Positions 55,556-64,000 of a DNA stretch of 64,000 nt are shown here, in pieces. A program made the position numbers and the translations under genes. Position 1 is the stretch's first letter; every line of letters starts with the position of its first letter. The stretch spans positions 1-64,000 of the forward strand of contig NZ_LIVM01000010.1 of the NCBI RefSeq assembly GCF_001418685.1, written 5' to 3'. The notes beneath the pieces were generated by a model. The model had not been told where the DNA came from. It was given only the letters and a program-made list of their open reading frames with translations, and made no database searches. Source of the stretch: Apibacter mensalis. Lineage in GTDB: Bacteria; Bacteroidota; Bacteroidia; Flavobacteriales; Weeksellaceae.

Positions 55556-56521
55556 TTAATGACGATCTAAGGATGACAAATATTTTTCTGCATCTAATGC
55601 AGCCATACATCCGGCGCCTGCTGCTGTTATAGCTTGTCTATATTTTTTATCAGCAACATCTCCAGCGGCAAATACTCCCGGTATATTCGTTTCCGTGCTA
55701 AAAGGCTTAATATTCAAATATCCGGTTTCATCCATGTCTAATTTACCCTTAAAAATCTCAGTATTAGGCTTATGACCAATAGCTATAAATATACCGTCTA
55801 CTTCCAAAACTTTTTCTTCATTCGTTTGGTTATCTACCACAATCGCTTGGGAAACTAAATTATTCTCTCCCTTTAAGTCTTTTAATTCTGTATTATACAT
55901 TAAAACAATATTGCTTGTTAGGTCTATGCGTTCCTGCATAATTTTAGATGCTTTGAGATAATCTTTACGCACGACCATAAATACTGTTTTACATATTTTA
56001 GCTAAATAAGTTGCTTCTTCTACTGCTGTATCTCCTCCTCCTACAACCACCACATTTTTTCCTCTGTAAAAAAAGCCATCACAGGTAGCACAAGCTGATA
56101 CCCCTCCGCCTCTGTAAGTTTTTTCAAAATCTTTTCCTAAATATTTGGCACTGGCACCCGTAGAGATAATAATTGTCTTAGCTTGATATTCTCTTCCCGA
56201 TATAGTCTTTACTAAATGTATATCACCTATATTTTTTCCTAATTCAACCTCTGACACTGTATCCATAATAACCTGTGTACCAAATTTTTCGGCCTGCTTT
56301 TGTAACTGTACCATCATTTCGGGTCCGGTAATACCATCAGGATAGCCGGGGAAATTTTCTACTTCAGTGGTAGTTGTCAACTGCCCTCCTAATTCAAGTC
56401 CGGTAATAATAAGCGGATTCATACCTGCTCTAGCTGAATAAATGGCTGCAGTAAATCCTGAAGGACCGGAACCAATAATAATAACCTCTACTATATTTTT
56501 GTTTTCAATCATCTTTATCAT
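55556..56521 (-). CDS. trxB: Thioredoxin reductase
   Basis: The 321-residue flavoprotein has the FAD motif GSGPSGFTAAIYSARAG, the redox pair C144-A-T-C147 (SACATCDGFFY), the NADPH-binding GGGDTAVEEA and the C-terminal GVFAAGDVADKKYRQ. It reduces thioredoxin with NADPH in the cytoplasm. The start MIKMIENKN has a second Met at residue 4; either may be the true start. recR follows closely, so trxB-recR-glycosyltransferase may form one operon. Confidence 0.97.
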   Translation of the reverse strand: MIKMIENKNIVEVIIIGSGPSGFTAAIYSARAGMNPLIITGLELGGQLTTTTEVENFPGYPDGITGPEMMVQLQKQAEKFGTQVIMDTVSEVELGKNIGDIHLVKTISGREYQAKTIIISTGASAKYLGKDFEKTYRGGGVSACATCDGFFYRGKNVVVVGGGDTAVEEATYLAKICKTVFMVVRKDYLKASKIMQERIDLTSNIVLMYNTELKDLKGENNLVSQAIVVDNQTNEEKVLEVDGIFIAIGHKPNTEIFKGKLDMDETGYLNIKPFSTETNIPGVFAAGDVADKKYRQAITAAGAGCMAALDAEKYLSSLDRH

Positions 56522-56706
56522 ATATAAATAATTCGGTAAAGTTACTAAATTTATCTTTGAGGCTGTGTGTAGGATTATTTAAACTACATATTAAATTATT
56601 TTTTTTAAACTCTTGTCGGTTATATTACTTTAATTAATTAATCTTTTCGAAGACATAAAATAATGCGAAAAATCACATATTCATACCGAATTCGGTTTAT
56701 TATGAT

Positions 56707-57888
56707 TTAAGCAAATGAATCTAATTTTTTACCATTTAAAATAGTCCATTCGTCTAATTTAAAATCAGCTTGAATACCTACTTTAGGAAATTTAATAGTT
56801 GATTCCGCCATACATATACATCTTCCTTCTGCATCTATTTCTTCGTGTCCATTAATAAATGATAGGTCGCCAATATCCTCAATTTTAGCAATAAATGATA
56901 TTTCATTCTCACCCGTATTAATTTTTTCAACATATTGAATTGCAATATCAACTGTTTCCGTTTTTTCTTCATGTATCCGTACATTTCGATAAATTATATC
57001 GTAAAATGATGAAGAATTAGTAGGGATTTTCTCATATAATTCATACCCGGTTTGCCATTCATTTTTAACAGATGCATAATATAGTGCTGCAATCAACGAT
57101 AAGGTAAAATATCTTCGAGTTTTTTGACGGTAATAATCTTTGGGATAATGACCTCCTTCAAATAGTATAGTAGGAATACCTAATTTTTGAAAATTATCAC
57201 CAACAGACCTCGGATAAAATTCATCAGAAAATCTTGATATTTTATTGGGTAAAAGCTTTGAAACTTCTTTGTATATATCAACTATTAATCCCATTGATTT
57301 TTTTCGGGTTTCGGTTATTTCTCTTTCTACGGATACTGATGGAGATAAAAAGGCCAATGTAGCCGGTTCTTTTTTTCCTTCTATTCCAAATATAGTCCTT
57401 TGATCATGTAAATTAAATGCCAAATCATAATGTTTTTCACCGGCAGTTTTTTTCAATAATTGCATTTCAATTGAAGAAGCTGATAAAAAATCACGATTTA
57501 TATCGATGCCTAGTATATTTCTTCGTGTCCAAATTTCAGCTCCATCCGGATTTAACATGAAAATAATATCTAATGTAAACTTATTGAGAATTGCGTGAGA
57601 TAATTTTTTTTCATTTTCAAAAAATTTAAGCAAATCTAGACAGCTTAACGTACCCGTCGTTTCGTTTCCATGCATCTGTGTCCAGATTAATACATTTTTA
57701 TTACCCTTACCAATGGTCAATTTATATATAGGCCTATTTAACTCTGATCTTCCAATTTCTTTAAGTAAACTTTTATAACTACTTATTAAAAACTCAGAAA
57801 GATGAATAGGATTTACATATCTATTTTTAAAATTTTCTTCAATATTTAAATTTTCATCTAATTCAAAGATTTTAAACTCTGTGTGCAT
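56707..57888 (-). CDS. M14-family zinc carboxypeptidase
   Basis: The 393-residue protein has the metallocarboxypeptidase zinc set: H73 and E76 in QMHGNETTG, and H161 in FNLHDQR. The substrate-carboxylate region NPDGAEIWTRRN and GIDINRD also fit, and the Glu in LFEGGHYP is the likely catalytic base. No signal peptide is apparent, so it may be cytoplasmic, unlike many M14 peptidases. Relatives cleave peptide or amide bonds of gamma-D-glutamyl-diaminopimelate or similar. It is divergent from the XRE gene, and four operator-like repeats lie in the 314-base gap. Confidence 0.9.
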   Translation of the reverse strand: MHTEFKIFELDENLNIEENFKNRYVNPIHLSEFLISSYKSLLKEIGRSELNRPIYKLTIGKGNKNVLIWTQMHGNETTGTLSCLDLLKFFENEKKLSHAILNKFTLDIIFMLNPDGAEIWTRRNILGIDINRDFLSASSIEMQLLKKTAGEKHYDLAFNLHDQRTIFGIEGKKEPATLAFLSPSVSVEREITETRKKSMGLIVDIYKEVSKLLPNKISRFSDEFYPRSVGDNFQKLGIPTILFEGGHYPKDYYRQKTRRYFTLSLIAALYYASVKNEWQTGYELYEKIPTNSSSFYDIIYRNVRIHEEKTETVDIAIQYVEKINTGENEISFIAKIEDIGDLSFINGHEEIDAEGRCICMAESTIKFPKVGIQADFKLDEWTILNGKKLDSFA

Positions 57889-57903
57889 ATCTATATTTTT
57901 TCA

Positions 57904-57911
57904 CAAAGATA
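57904..57911 (-). promoter_or_regulatory. -7 box of the M14 peptidase gene
   Basis: TATCTTTG on the minus strand, 15 bases before the start codon. Confidence 0.45.
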
Positions 57912-58124
57912 TTCAAATATTGATAGTCTTTCTTTATTTACATTTGTAATTTACATTTGTGAAATAATATTATTTTATATCTCATTTGTTCCAATATTTT
58001 TCACATGCAAATAAAATTATTTGTCTTTATTTTTTATTTTTTAATTATTATATATTTATTTTTCAGTGTTTTATATATATTTATTTAATCATTTAATTAA
58101 AGTTCACTTTAAGTTATTTTAATG

Positions 58125-58154
58125 TTGTATTCGTAATTATATTTAGTAACTTTG
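58125..58154 (+). promoter_or_regulatory. Promoter of the XRE gene
   Basis: TTG (58125-58127) and TAACTTTG (58147-58154) are 19 bases apart, a complete Bacteroidota promoter. Transcription would begin near 58160, so repeats at 58171-58199 are in the leader. Confidence 0.65.
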
Positions 58155-58202
58155 TACTTATTATCTTGTTTCACATTTGTAAACAATTAACATTTGTAAA
58201 TT

Positions 58203-58712
58203 ATGGGAATTGATAAAAGAATCTCTACCCTTATAGAAATTTTAGGATTAACATCCGGGGAATTTGCTGATAAGATAAATGTCCAAAGATCCAGCATATC
58301 ACATATAACTTCAGCTCGAAATAAACCTTCCTTAGATTTTCTAGAACGTACACTATCTGTTTTTCCTGAAATAAATTCTGAATGGCTTATTTTAGGAAAA
58401 GGAAAGCCTTTGAAGTCTCAATCAGAAGATATAAAAAAGGCTCATTTAGATTTAGGCGATAAGACAATACAAAAACAACTATCTCCTTCATTATTTGATT
58501 TAGATGAAGTGGATAATGAAGAAGTAAATAGATTAAATACTAATAATTTTGGAACTGCTCAAATGTCTGAAAATAGTATAAAAGAAAATTCCCAAACAGA
58601 AGATCAACTAATCAAAAATTCACTCCTTAATAAAAAGGAAAATAAGAAGAAAAAAATAGCGAAAATTTTAATAATATATGAAGATAATACGTTTGAAGCA
58701 TTTGAAAATTAA
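58203..58712 (+). CDS. XRE-family helix-turn-helix regulator
   Basis: The 169-residue protein has an N-terminal HTH: RISTLIEILGLTSGEFADKI, then NVQRSSISHITSARNKPSL as turn and recognition helix, and FLERTLSVFPEINSEWLILGKG, a common CI-like end of the domain. The rest is acidic, then lysine-rich (KKENKKKKIAKIL) and probably flexible, with no ligand domain recognised. Like other XRE proteins it should bind palindromic DNA as a dimer; the ACATTTGT repeats just upstream are the likely sites, giving autoregulation and possibly control of the divergent M14 gene. Confidence 0.87.
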   Translation: MGIDKRISTLIEILGLTSGEFADKINVQRSSISHITSARNKPSLDFLERTLSVFPEINSEWLILGKGKPLKSQSEDIKKAHLDLGDKTIQKQLSPSLFDLDEVDNEEVNRLNTNNFGTAQMSENSIKENSQTEDQLIKNSLLNKKENKKKKIAKILIIYEDNTFEAFEN

Positions 58713-58740
58713 TTTCTATAGGGAAAAAGTAGTAAACAAA

Positions 58741-58770
58741 AAAAGAGGAAAAATTTAATTTTCCTCTTTT
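58741..58770. terminator. Bidirectional terminator between XRE gene and rplS
   Basis: Arms 58741-58752 (aaaagaggaaaa) and 58759-58770 pair perfectly around a 6-base loop; flanking A and T runs suit both convergent genes. Confidence 0.88.
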
Positions 58771-58797
58771 ATTTTAAAATGAATACAAAAAGTAATA

Positions 58798-59151
58798 TTA
58801 TTTAACCCTTGCATCCTTTATTCTTGCTTTTTTACCACGCAGATCTCTAAAATAGTAAATTCTTGCTCTACGTACTTTTCCTCTTCTGTTAACTTCAATA
58901 TTTTGAAGTGCCGGCATGTTAATAGGAAAAACTCTTTCAACACCTACATCACCGCTCATTTTTCTGATAGTAAATGTTTTGGTTGCACCGGTTCCTTTTA
59001 CTTGAATAACTACTCCTTTAAAATGCTGAGTTCTTGTTTTATTACCTTCTTTAATTTCGTAATAAACGGTAAGAGTATCCCCGGATCCAAACTTAGGAAA
59101 CTCTTTTTTTGCAATGTACTTATCCTGTACGTACTTAATTAATGGTTCCAT
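58798..59151 (-). CDS. rplS: 50S ribosomal protein L19
   Basis: The 117-residue protein has the L19 motifs FPKFGSGDTLTVYYEIKEGNK, QHFKGVVIQVKGTGATKTF and the conserved RKMSGDVGVERVFPIN, then a basic tail (RRGKVRRARIYYFRDLRGKK). It sits at the interface of the ribosomal subunits. It is transcribed alone, 278 bases from ychF. Confidence 0.97.
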   Translation of the reverse strand: MEPLIKYVQDKYIAKKEFPKFGSGDTLTVYYEIKEGNKTRTQHFKGVVIQVKGTGATKTFTIRKMSGDVGVERVFPINMPALQNIEVNRRGKVRRARIYYFRDLRGKKARIKDARVK

Positions 59152-59429
59152 TTAAAAAATATAACAATTAAAAATTAAATAACATTCACGTCTTTCGTCA
59201 GAGGTTAATCAATTGAATGCAAAATTAAAAATTCTTATTTAATTCTACAAATACTATAATAAATTTTAAAAAGCTATTGAAATAGTAAGAAATTTTATTT
59301 CAATTAGTTTAACAATTTAATAAAAAAATTCAGCTTTTCTTCTTCTATTTGTGTTTACCACATATAAAAGAAAAAGTTTATTAAATATACAGTGTAAAAA
59401 TCTAAAAAATTATTTGATAAGAAAATAGT

Positions 59430-60521
59430 TTATACATTAAAGCGAAAATGTATAATATCTCCGTCATTAACTATATATTCTTTACCTTCAACATATAATT
59501 TTCCGGCTTCTTTTGCCTTAGCTTCAGATCCATAGGTTACAAAATCTTCATAAGAGATAACTTCCGCTCTAATAAATCCTTTTTCAAAATCTGTATGTAT
59601 AACACCGGCTGCTTGAGGAGCTGTCCATCCTTTTTCAATAGTCCAAGCTCTTACTTCCTTAACACCTGCGGTAAAATAGGTTTGTAAATTTAGGAGTTTA
59701 TATGCTTGACGTATCAAACGATTTACACCCGGTTCCTTTAAATTTAATTCTTCTAAAAATATCTGACGTTCTTCATAGGTTTCCAATTCTGAAATATCTG
59801 CCTCAATTTGAGCTGCTAATACTATAACTTCTGCTTTTTCATCTTTAACCTTTTCTTTTACTTTTTCTACATATTCGTTACCCTCTTTTGCAGATTTTTC
59901 ATCTACATTACACACATACATGATAGGTTTAAAAGTCAAAAGTTGTAATTCTGCAATAATTGGCTCTGTAATAGTATCTGTTTCAAATTCCCGTGCATTT
60001 TTACCTTCTTCAATAAAAGCTCTTAACTTTTCTAAAACAGATACAATTTGCTGTTCTTCCTTATTTCCGGCTTTAGCTGCTCTTTTCGATTTGTCCAATT
60101 TCTTTTCAATCGTTTCTAAATCTTTAAGTTGCAGCTCGATATCAATAATATCTTTATCTCTAACCGGATCTATAGTTCCTTCAACATGAGTTATATTATC
60201 ATTTTTAAAACAACGCAGCACATGTATAATAGCATGGGTTTCTCTAATATTAGCTAAAAATTGATTTCCCAATCCTTCTCCTTTACTGGCTCCTTTTACT
60301 AAACCGGCAATATCTACTATTTCCACTACGGCTGGAACTACCCTTTCAGGGACTACTAATGCCTCAAGTTTATTTAACCTCAGGTCGGGCACTGAAACTG
60401 TACCCACATTCGGTTCAATAGTACAGAATGGATAATTAGCAGATTGTGCTTTTGCGTTAGATAAACAATTAAACAAGGTAGATTTCCCAACATTGGGTAA
60501 ACCAACGATTCCACATTTCAT
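59430..60521 (-). CDS. ychF: Redox-regulated ATPase YchF (Obg-like)
   Basis: The 363-residue P-loop protein has GLPNVGKSTLFNCLSNA (G1), the PFCTIEPNVG switch I, VEIVDIAGLVKGASKGEGLG, the NVDEKSA motif in place of NKxD (allowing ATP binding), a coiled-coil domain and a C-terminal TGS domain (FTAGVKEVRAWTIEKGWTA and IHTDFEKGFIRAEV). YchF binds ribosomes and affects stress responses. It has a -7 box at 60539-60546. Confidence 0.96.
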   Translation of the reverse strand: MKCGIVGLPNVGKSTLFNCLSNAKAQSANYPFCTIEPNVGTVSVPDLRLNKLEALVVPERVVPAVVEIVDIAGLVKGASKGEGLGNQFLANIRETHAIIHVLRCFKNDNITHVEGTIDPVRDKDIIDIELQLKDLETIEKKLDKSKRAAKAGNKEEQQIVSVLEKLRAFIEEGKNAREFETDTITEPIIAELQLLTFKPIMYVCNVDEKSAKEGNEYVEKVKEKVKDEKAEVIVLAAQIEADISELETYEERQIFLEELNLKEPGVNRLIRQAYKLLNLQTYFTAGVKEVRAWTIEKGWTAPQAAGVIHTDFEKGFIRAEVISYEDFVTYGSEAKAKEAGKLYVEGKEYIVNDGDIIHFRFNV

Positions 60522-60538
60522 ACTTGAAAAATTTGTGA

Positions 60539-60546
60539 CAAATATA
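60539..60546 (-). promoter_or_regulatory. -7 box of ychF
   Basis: TATATTTG on the minus strand, 17 bases before the start codon. Confidence 0.45.
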
Positions 60547-60732
60547 TAAAATTATAATTTAGCTTTATGACAGGTTTAGTAAATCAAGATAAATATATAT
60601 GAAAAGATATTTTTAATTTAAACGAAGCCATAATTAAAATTTTCGTATTTCATATAACGATCCATTTACTATATTAGTATATTTTTTTAATTCAATTCAT
60701 TAAGGTTTAATTATATAATTTTATAGACTTTT

Positions 60733-60758
60733 AAAAAATATAAATATTTATATTTTTT
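60733..60758 (-). repeat. Perfect 26-bp A/T palindrome at the thioredoxin-fold gene end
   Basis: The 13-base halves (60733-60745 and 60746-60758) are exact reverse complements with no loop. It touches the stop codon of the thioredoxin-fold gene and is A/T only, so it would form a weak hairpin; it could serve as a poor terminator. Confidence 0.5.
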
Positions 60759-61363
60759 TACCTTAAAATCATCTCTACCAATTCTTGAGAAATGGTTCGG
60801 CCTTTATCTTTATTATAAAATCCTTGAATATCTTTTGCAAAATCGTCATGGGTATAATTTTCAGGATCTGTTTTGTATTTTTTTAGAAATGGTGCACAAG
60901 GTTTAGGCCGAGGTCCCCAATGAGTAATTTCCTTGGAGGTTTCTGCATCTATAAAAATTACAATAGGTATAGCCTTACCTCCATTAGTTAAGTAATGATT
61001 AATCAATAATTCATCTTGATCTCTAAAAAAAATTCTCATTTCCAACTTTTCAGAAACTTCAGAAATTTTATTTATCACAGGCACTATCTGTGCTGCATCT
61101 CCGCACCAGCCTTCAGATATAACTAAAATATGTATTCTATGAGAAATTTTCTTCAAGCTTGAAATAATTGATTCCTCCAACACTATCGATTTATCATTCC
61201 GATTAATTCGACTTAAGTTTAAACGTGTATATTCGGCTAATTTCTTAATATCTGCGTTTTCAGAAAGTATTCCTTCTTTAGCTTGTATTTCTATAATATC
61301 TTTATATTCATCGTAAGACACCCCTTTGTCCCAATAGTTTTCTAATTTTATTGAATTAACCAT
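60758..61363 (-). CDS. Thioredoxin-fold protein with a WCGDA motif
   Basis: The 201-residue protein has a thioredoxin-like core: HILVISEGWCGDAAQIVPVI, with C87 and D89 where a classical CxxC would have a second Cys after two residues, so only one redox Cys remains. It continues with a beta strand and IPIVIFIDAETSKEI, including the cis-Pro. The group is common in Bacteroidota and Firmicutes as a small cytoplasmic protein of unknown activity. A C-terminal extension (about 170-201) is charged. It stands alone. Confidence 0.85.
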   Translation of the reverse strand: MVNSIKLENYWDKGVSYDEYKDIIEIQAKEGILSENADIKKLAEYTRLNLSRINRNDKSIVLEESIISSLKKISHRIHILVISEGWCGDAAQIVPVINKISEVSEKLEMRIFFRDQDELLINHYLTNGGKAIPIVIFIDAETSKEITHWGPRPKPCAPFLKKYKTDPENYTHDDFAKDIQGFYNKDKGRTISQELVEMILR

Positions 61364-61614
61364 TTCTTACTTATTACATTTTATTATATTCGACTTTAGT
61401 TATAATTTTTGTAGACTTAAATCGCTTTATAAATTTTTAATAGTATGCGTTTTTAAATTCATAATCTTATATTATCTGTTCATTTATATCTTTTGAAAAT
61501 AAAATTATGTGACTTCATCGATAACTAAATGAAAGATATTTTCAAATAATATTTACTGACCGGTAATGAATAATTATTTTAAATATTATTTACACTATAT
61601 TCTAAAGATAGAAA

Positions 61615-62676
61615 TTAAATTTTTCTAGCCTTATTCATTAACCAAAAATCCGCCAGAACGAAAGCAGCAATTGCTTCTACAATAGGTACTGCTCTGGGAA
61701 GTACACAAGGATCATGCCTTCCCTTACCTTTAATAGTACTCACATTTCCTTTTTCGTCAATAGTTTGTTGTTCTTTCATTATGGTGGCAACCGGCTTAAA
61801 AGCCACTTTAAATACAATATCCATTCCATTAGATATTCCCCCTTGTACACCACCCGAATTATTAGTAAGTGTTTTTCCTCCCTGTATAAAAATATCATTA
61901 TGTTCAGAACCTTTTAATTGCGTACCTGCAAAGCCGCTGCCTATTTCAAATCCTTTAGCAGCATTAATACTCATCATGCCTTGAGCCAACCTTGCAGATA
62001 ATTTATCAAAAATTGGTTCTCCTAAACCTACCGGTACGTTTTTGATGATGCAGGTAATGATTCCTCCAATAGTATCTCCATCTTTTTTGATTTCAGCTAT
62101 TTTCTGAATCATTTGTTCAGCAGTTTTTGGATCAGGGCATCTAACTATATTAGATTCCGTTAAGTTTAAATCCAGCTCATTTATATTTTTTTGCAGGGTA
62201 ATTTCACCTATGGAAGAAACAAAAGCATGAAAGCGTATGGAAGAAATTAATTGCTTTGCTAGAGCTCCGGCAACAACCCAGTTAACCGTTTCTCTTGCCG
62301 ATGTTCTTCCCCCGCCTCGATAATCTCTGATTCCATATTTTTGAAAATAAGTAAAATCTGCATGAGACGGTCTGAAAACTCCTGTGTTATGATCGTAATC
62401 CTTGGATTTTTGATTGGTATTTTTTATAATAAATCCAATAGATTGTCCTGTTGTTTTCCCATCAAATATACCGGAAATAAATTCTACCTTATCTTCTTCT
62501 TTACGTTGAGTTACAATTCTGGACTGCCCGGGTTTCCTACGATCCAAATCTTTTTGTATTTCATCAAAATTAACGGACAATCCTGCAGGAAAACCATCAA
62601 TTATACCTCCAAGTGCAAGCCCGTGACTTTCACCAAAGGTAGTTAGCTTAATAAATTTACCAAATTCGTTGAACAT
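61615..62676 (-). CDS. aroC: Chorismate synthase
   Basis: The 353-residue enzyme has the family signatures [16 protein letters not shown] at the start, [20 protein letters not shown], and [15 protein letters not shown] at the end. It uses reduced FMN to convert 5-enolpyruvylshikimate 3-phosphate to chorismate, the branch point of aromatic amino acids and folate (compare folP in this window). A 12-bp palindrome ttacaaatgtaa, which contains a -7 box, lies 5 bases before the start. Confidence 0.97.
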   Translation of the reverse strand: MFNEFGKFIKLTTFGESHGLALGGIIDGFPAGLSVNFDEIQKDLDRRKPGQSRIVTQRKEEDKVEFISGIFDGKTTGQSIGFIIKNTNQKSKDYDHNTGVFRPSHADFTYFQKYGIRDYRGGGRTSARETVNWVVAGALAKQLISSIRFHAFVSSIGEITLQKNINELDLNLTESNIVRCPDPKTAEQMIQKIAEIKKDGDTIGGIITCIIKNVPVGLGEPIFDKLSARLAQGMMSINAAKGFEIGSGFAGTQLKGSEHNDIFIQGGKTLTNNSGGVQGGISNGMDIVFKVAFKPVATIMKEQQTIDEKGNVSTIKGKGRHDPCVLPRAVPIVEAIAAFVLADFWLMNKARKI

Positions 62677-62680
62677 ATTC

Positions 62681-62692
62681 TTACAAATGTAA
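62681..62692 (-). promoter_or_regulatory. Palindrome and -7 box directly before aroC
   Basis: ttacaaatgtaa is identical (as reverse complement) to the first operator-like repeat at 57938-57949. On the minus strand it contains TACATTTG (62684-62691), a -7 box. It lies 5 bases before ATG, so the transcript would be nearly leaderless. Confidence 0.5.
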
Positions 62693-62726
62693 AAAATAAA
62701 GTAAATTTTTACCTAGCATTATTTAC

Positions 62727-62761
62727 AAAAACAGAAAACCTAAATTAGATTTTCTGTTTAT
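62727..62761 (-). terminator. Terminator after the PoxB-like gene
   Basis: Arms aaacagaaaa (62729-62738) and ttttctgttt (62750-62759) pair around an 11-base loop; the minus strand continues into a T-run. Confidence 0.75.
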
Positions 62762-62790
62762 TTTTATTAATAATATCAATTTCCAATTTG

Positions 62791-64000
62791 CTAAATTAAG
62801 GATTTTATATGTTTGATATTGCTTTGAATTGTATTAACAACTTCTTTAATGTTTCCGCCCAACATCATCTTAGTCATAGAAGTAGTCATTCCTTTAATTT
62901 GACTCCACTCAATTTTAGGTGGTAAGGCGAGTGAATTAGGGTCTGTCATTATGTTAACTAACACAGGGCCTTCTGTTGAAAATGCTTCTTGTACCGCTCC
63001 TTCAACCTCTTCCGGCTTACTTACATGTATACCTTTAAAGCCCATAGCCATAGCAATCATTGCAAAATCAGGATTTATCATATCTGTTTCATTATCCGGT
63101 ATACCATCTACTTCCATTTCAAGTTTTACCATCCCTAATGATCGATTATTAAATACAAATAATTTGATCGGTAACTTATATTGATATATAGTTGCCAAAT
63201 CTCCTAATAACATGGAAATACCACCATCTCCGCAAAAAGCTATAATCTGACTGTCAGGTTGCGATAAAGACGCACCTATAGCCATAGGCATTGCATTGGC
63301 CATTGTTCCATGACTAAAAGACCCTAACATTTTCCTAGCTCCTGTTGCGTGGATATAGCGAGCACCCCATACACAGCACATACCCGTATCTACCGTAAAT
63401 ATTGCATCTTTGGTTGCTAATTTATTGATAACTGATGCAACATATTCTGGATGTATCAGATTTTCTTTTCCCGGATCATTAACATATATATTTAAATCTT
63501 CTTTTACTTTTTCATATTTTTTCAGCTGTTTTTTAAGAAAGGAATCCTCTTGCTTTTCTTCAATCAAAGGTAATAATACCGGCAGAGTATCTTCAATTTT
63601 TCCGCACAGTCCCATATCTACTTTAGCCCTTCTTCCTAAACGGTCTGCTCTTTCATCAATCTGAATTATTTTTTTGTTGGAAGGCATAAAATTAGAATAA
63701 GGAAAATCAGTACCTAAAAGTAGTACAACATCTGCTTCATGCATACTTTGAAATGCTGAAGGTAAGCCTAGTAATCCTGTCATTCCTACTTCATAAGGAT
63801 TTTCATACTGTATACCCATTTTTCCTCTAAAAGAATATCCTACGGGAGCTTTTAATCTTCCGGCAAGTTCTATCAGATCGTCATGTGCCTTAGAAGCACC
63901 AATACCGCAATAGATGGAAATCTTATCACTGGCGTTAAGAATATCAGCAAGAGATTGTATCTCTTGGTCGGAGGGTCTTAGAATGGGATTGTTTTGATAA
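62791..64000 (-). CDS. poxB: Pyruvate dehydrogenase/oxidase, PoxB-like (5' end outside the window)
   Basis: The frame runs on past the right edge without a stop (the sequence ahead of the internal Met at 63819 reads SIYCGIGASKAHDDL), so 403 residues of the C-terminal part are visible. The central domain has LLGTDFPYSNFMP and IQIDERADRLGRRAKVDM, and the thiamine-pyrophosphate motif is GDGGISMLLGDLATI followed by FVFNN. It resembles PoxB, the quinone-linked, FAD- and TPP-dependent enzyme making acetate and CO2 from pyruvate; acetolactate synthase is the main alternative but IDERADRLG and MCCVWGARYIHATG fit PoxB better. A terminator follows the gene at 62727-62761. Confidence 0.9.
   Translation of the reverse strand, partial: YQNNPILRPSDQEIQSLADILNASDKISIYCGIGASKAHDDLIELAGRLKAPVGYSFRGKMGIQYENPYEVGMTGLLGLPSAFQSMHEADVVLLLGTDFPYSNFMPSNKKIIQIDERADRLGRRAKVDMGLCGKIEDTLPVLLPLIEEKQEDSFLKKQLKKYEKVKEDLNIYVNDPGKENLIHPEYVASVINKLATKDAIFTVDTGMCCVWGARYIHATGARKMLGSFSHGTMANAMPMAIGASLSQPDSQIIAFCGDGGISMLLGDLATIYQYKLPIKLFVFNNRSLGMVKLEMEVDGIPDNETDMINPDFAMIAMAMGFKGIHVSKPEEVEGAVQEAFSTEGPVLVNIMTDPNSLALPPKIEWSQIKGMTTSMTKMMLGGNIKEVVNTIQSNIKHIKSLI

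Larger units (their letters stand above)
57889..58202. promoter_or_regulatory. Divergent control region with four ACATTTGT repeats
   Basis: Between the divergent M14 and XRE genes. Near-palindromic 12-bp sites with core ACATTTGT occur at 57938-57949 (ttacatttgtaa, perfect arms), 57951-57962, 58171-58182 and 58188-58199. One pair is close to each gene. The first two also contain TACATTTG, a -7 box on the plus strand. The last two fall between the XRE promoter (58125-58154) and its ATG, as expected for autorepression. Confidence 0.6.

Noticed and set aside
58203-58712. XRE gene as antitoxin of a toxin-antitoxin pair
   Set aside because: Neither neighbour (M14 peptidase, rplS) is a toxin, and no small gene overlaps it.

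Overview
The window looks like chromosomal DNA from an AT-rich member of the Bacteroidota, order Flavobacteriales, most likely near the Weeksellaceae (the Chryseobacterium/Apibacter side). The evidence is: a base composition of roughly 30% GC by eye; almost no Shine-Dalgarno sequences; promoters that match the Bacteroidota -7 box TAnnTTTG; and gene families typical of the phylum (GH3-like protein, DUF4197, DUF5683, DUF1599, a long signal peptidase I, MtaB, a PepC-like C1 peptidase, and a relic XRE regulator of a type I know from Chryseobacterium-like genomes). The genus is an inference. There are no rRNA genes, insertion sequences, phage genes or CRISPR arrays.

Layout. 1-107: tail of an unidentified gene. 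0.1-0.75 kb: spacer with a 4 x 12 bp tandem repeat and a perfect palindrome at the polA promoter. 0.75-9.8 kb: polA, pgeF, a four-helix membrane protein, an alpha/beta hydrolase with a disturbed start, an Omp85-type outer-membrane protein and an MsbA-like ABC exporter. 10.2-16.8 kb: a Spy-like periplasmic protein, then the block parA-parB-DUF5683-dapB-lepB-C1 peptidase (chromosome partitioning, lysine/cell-wall precursor synthesis, secretion). 16.8-26.2 kb: an accessory-looking stretch with an RloC/PrrC-like ATPase, a Cys-nucleophile hydrolase, a nitroreductase, a broken XRE regulator, a GNAT protein, a SUI1 factor, decayed DNA and an amino-acid permease. 26.7-36.9 kb: htpG, a DUF4197 lipoprotein, uvrC, rarA, a small lipoprotein, a GH3-family protein and an acyl-CoA ligase. 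36.9-40.7 kb: a very AT-rich zone with tRNA-Ser(GGA), one outer-membrane beta-barrel gene and a decayed L-asparaginase gene. 40.7-48.5 kb: a TrmH-type methyltransferase coupled to an exported coiled-coil protein, a GNAT protein, gyrB, the DUF1599-DoxX-tpiA operon and an acyltransferase. 49-57.9 kb: folP-serB, mtaB, a periplasmic alpha carbonic anhydrase, trxB, recR, a glycosyltransferase and an M14 peptidase. 58.2-64 kb: an XRE regulator behind repeated operator-like palindromes, rplS, ychF, a thioredoxin-fold protein, aroC and the C-terminal two thirds of a PoxB-like enzyme cut by the window edge.

How it fits together. Most genes are housekeeping: replication and repair (polA, gyrB, uvrC, rarA, recR), segregation (parAB), envelope building and export (Omp85 protein, ABC exporter, lepB, glycosyltransferase, acyltransferase), translation (rplS, trmH family, mtaB, ychF, SUI1), and core metabolism (tpiA, dapB, aroC, folP, serB, poxB). 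Between them lie long gene-poor spacers with recognisable gene corpses, suggesting ongoing genome reduction. The most notable items are the solitary RloC/PrrC-like ATPase with an Arg-Glu-His anticodon-nuclease-like triad, the asparaginase relic, the ten-A run that breaks the start of a hydrolase gene, and several long palindromes at promoters. I did not find a clearly new multi-gene system.
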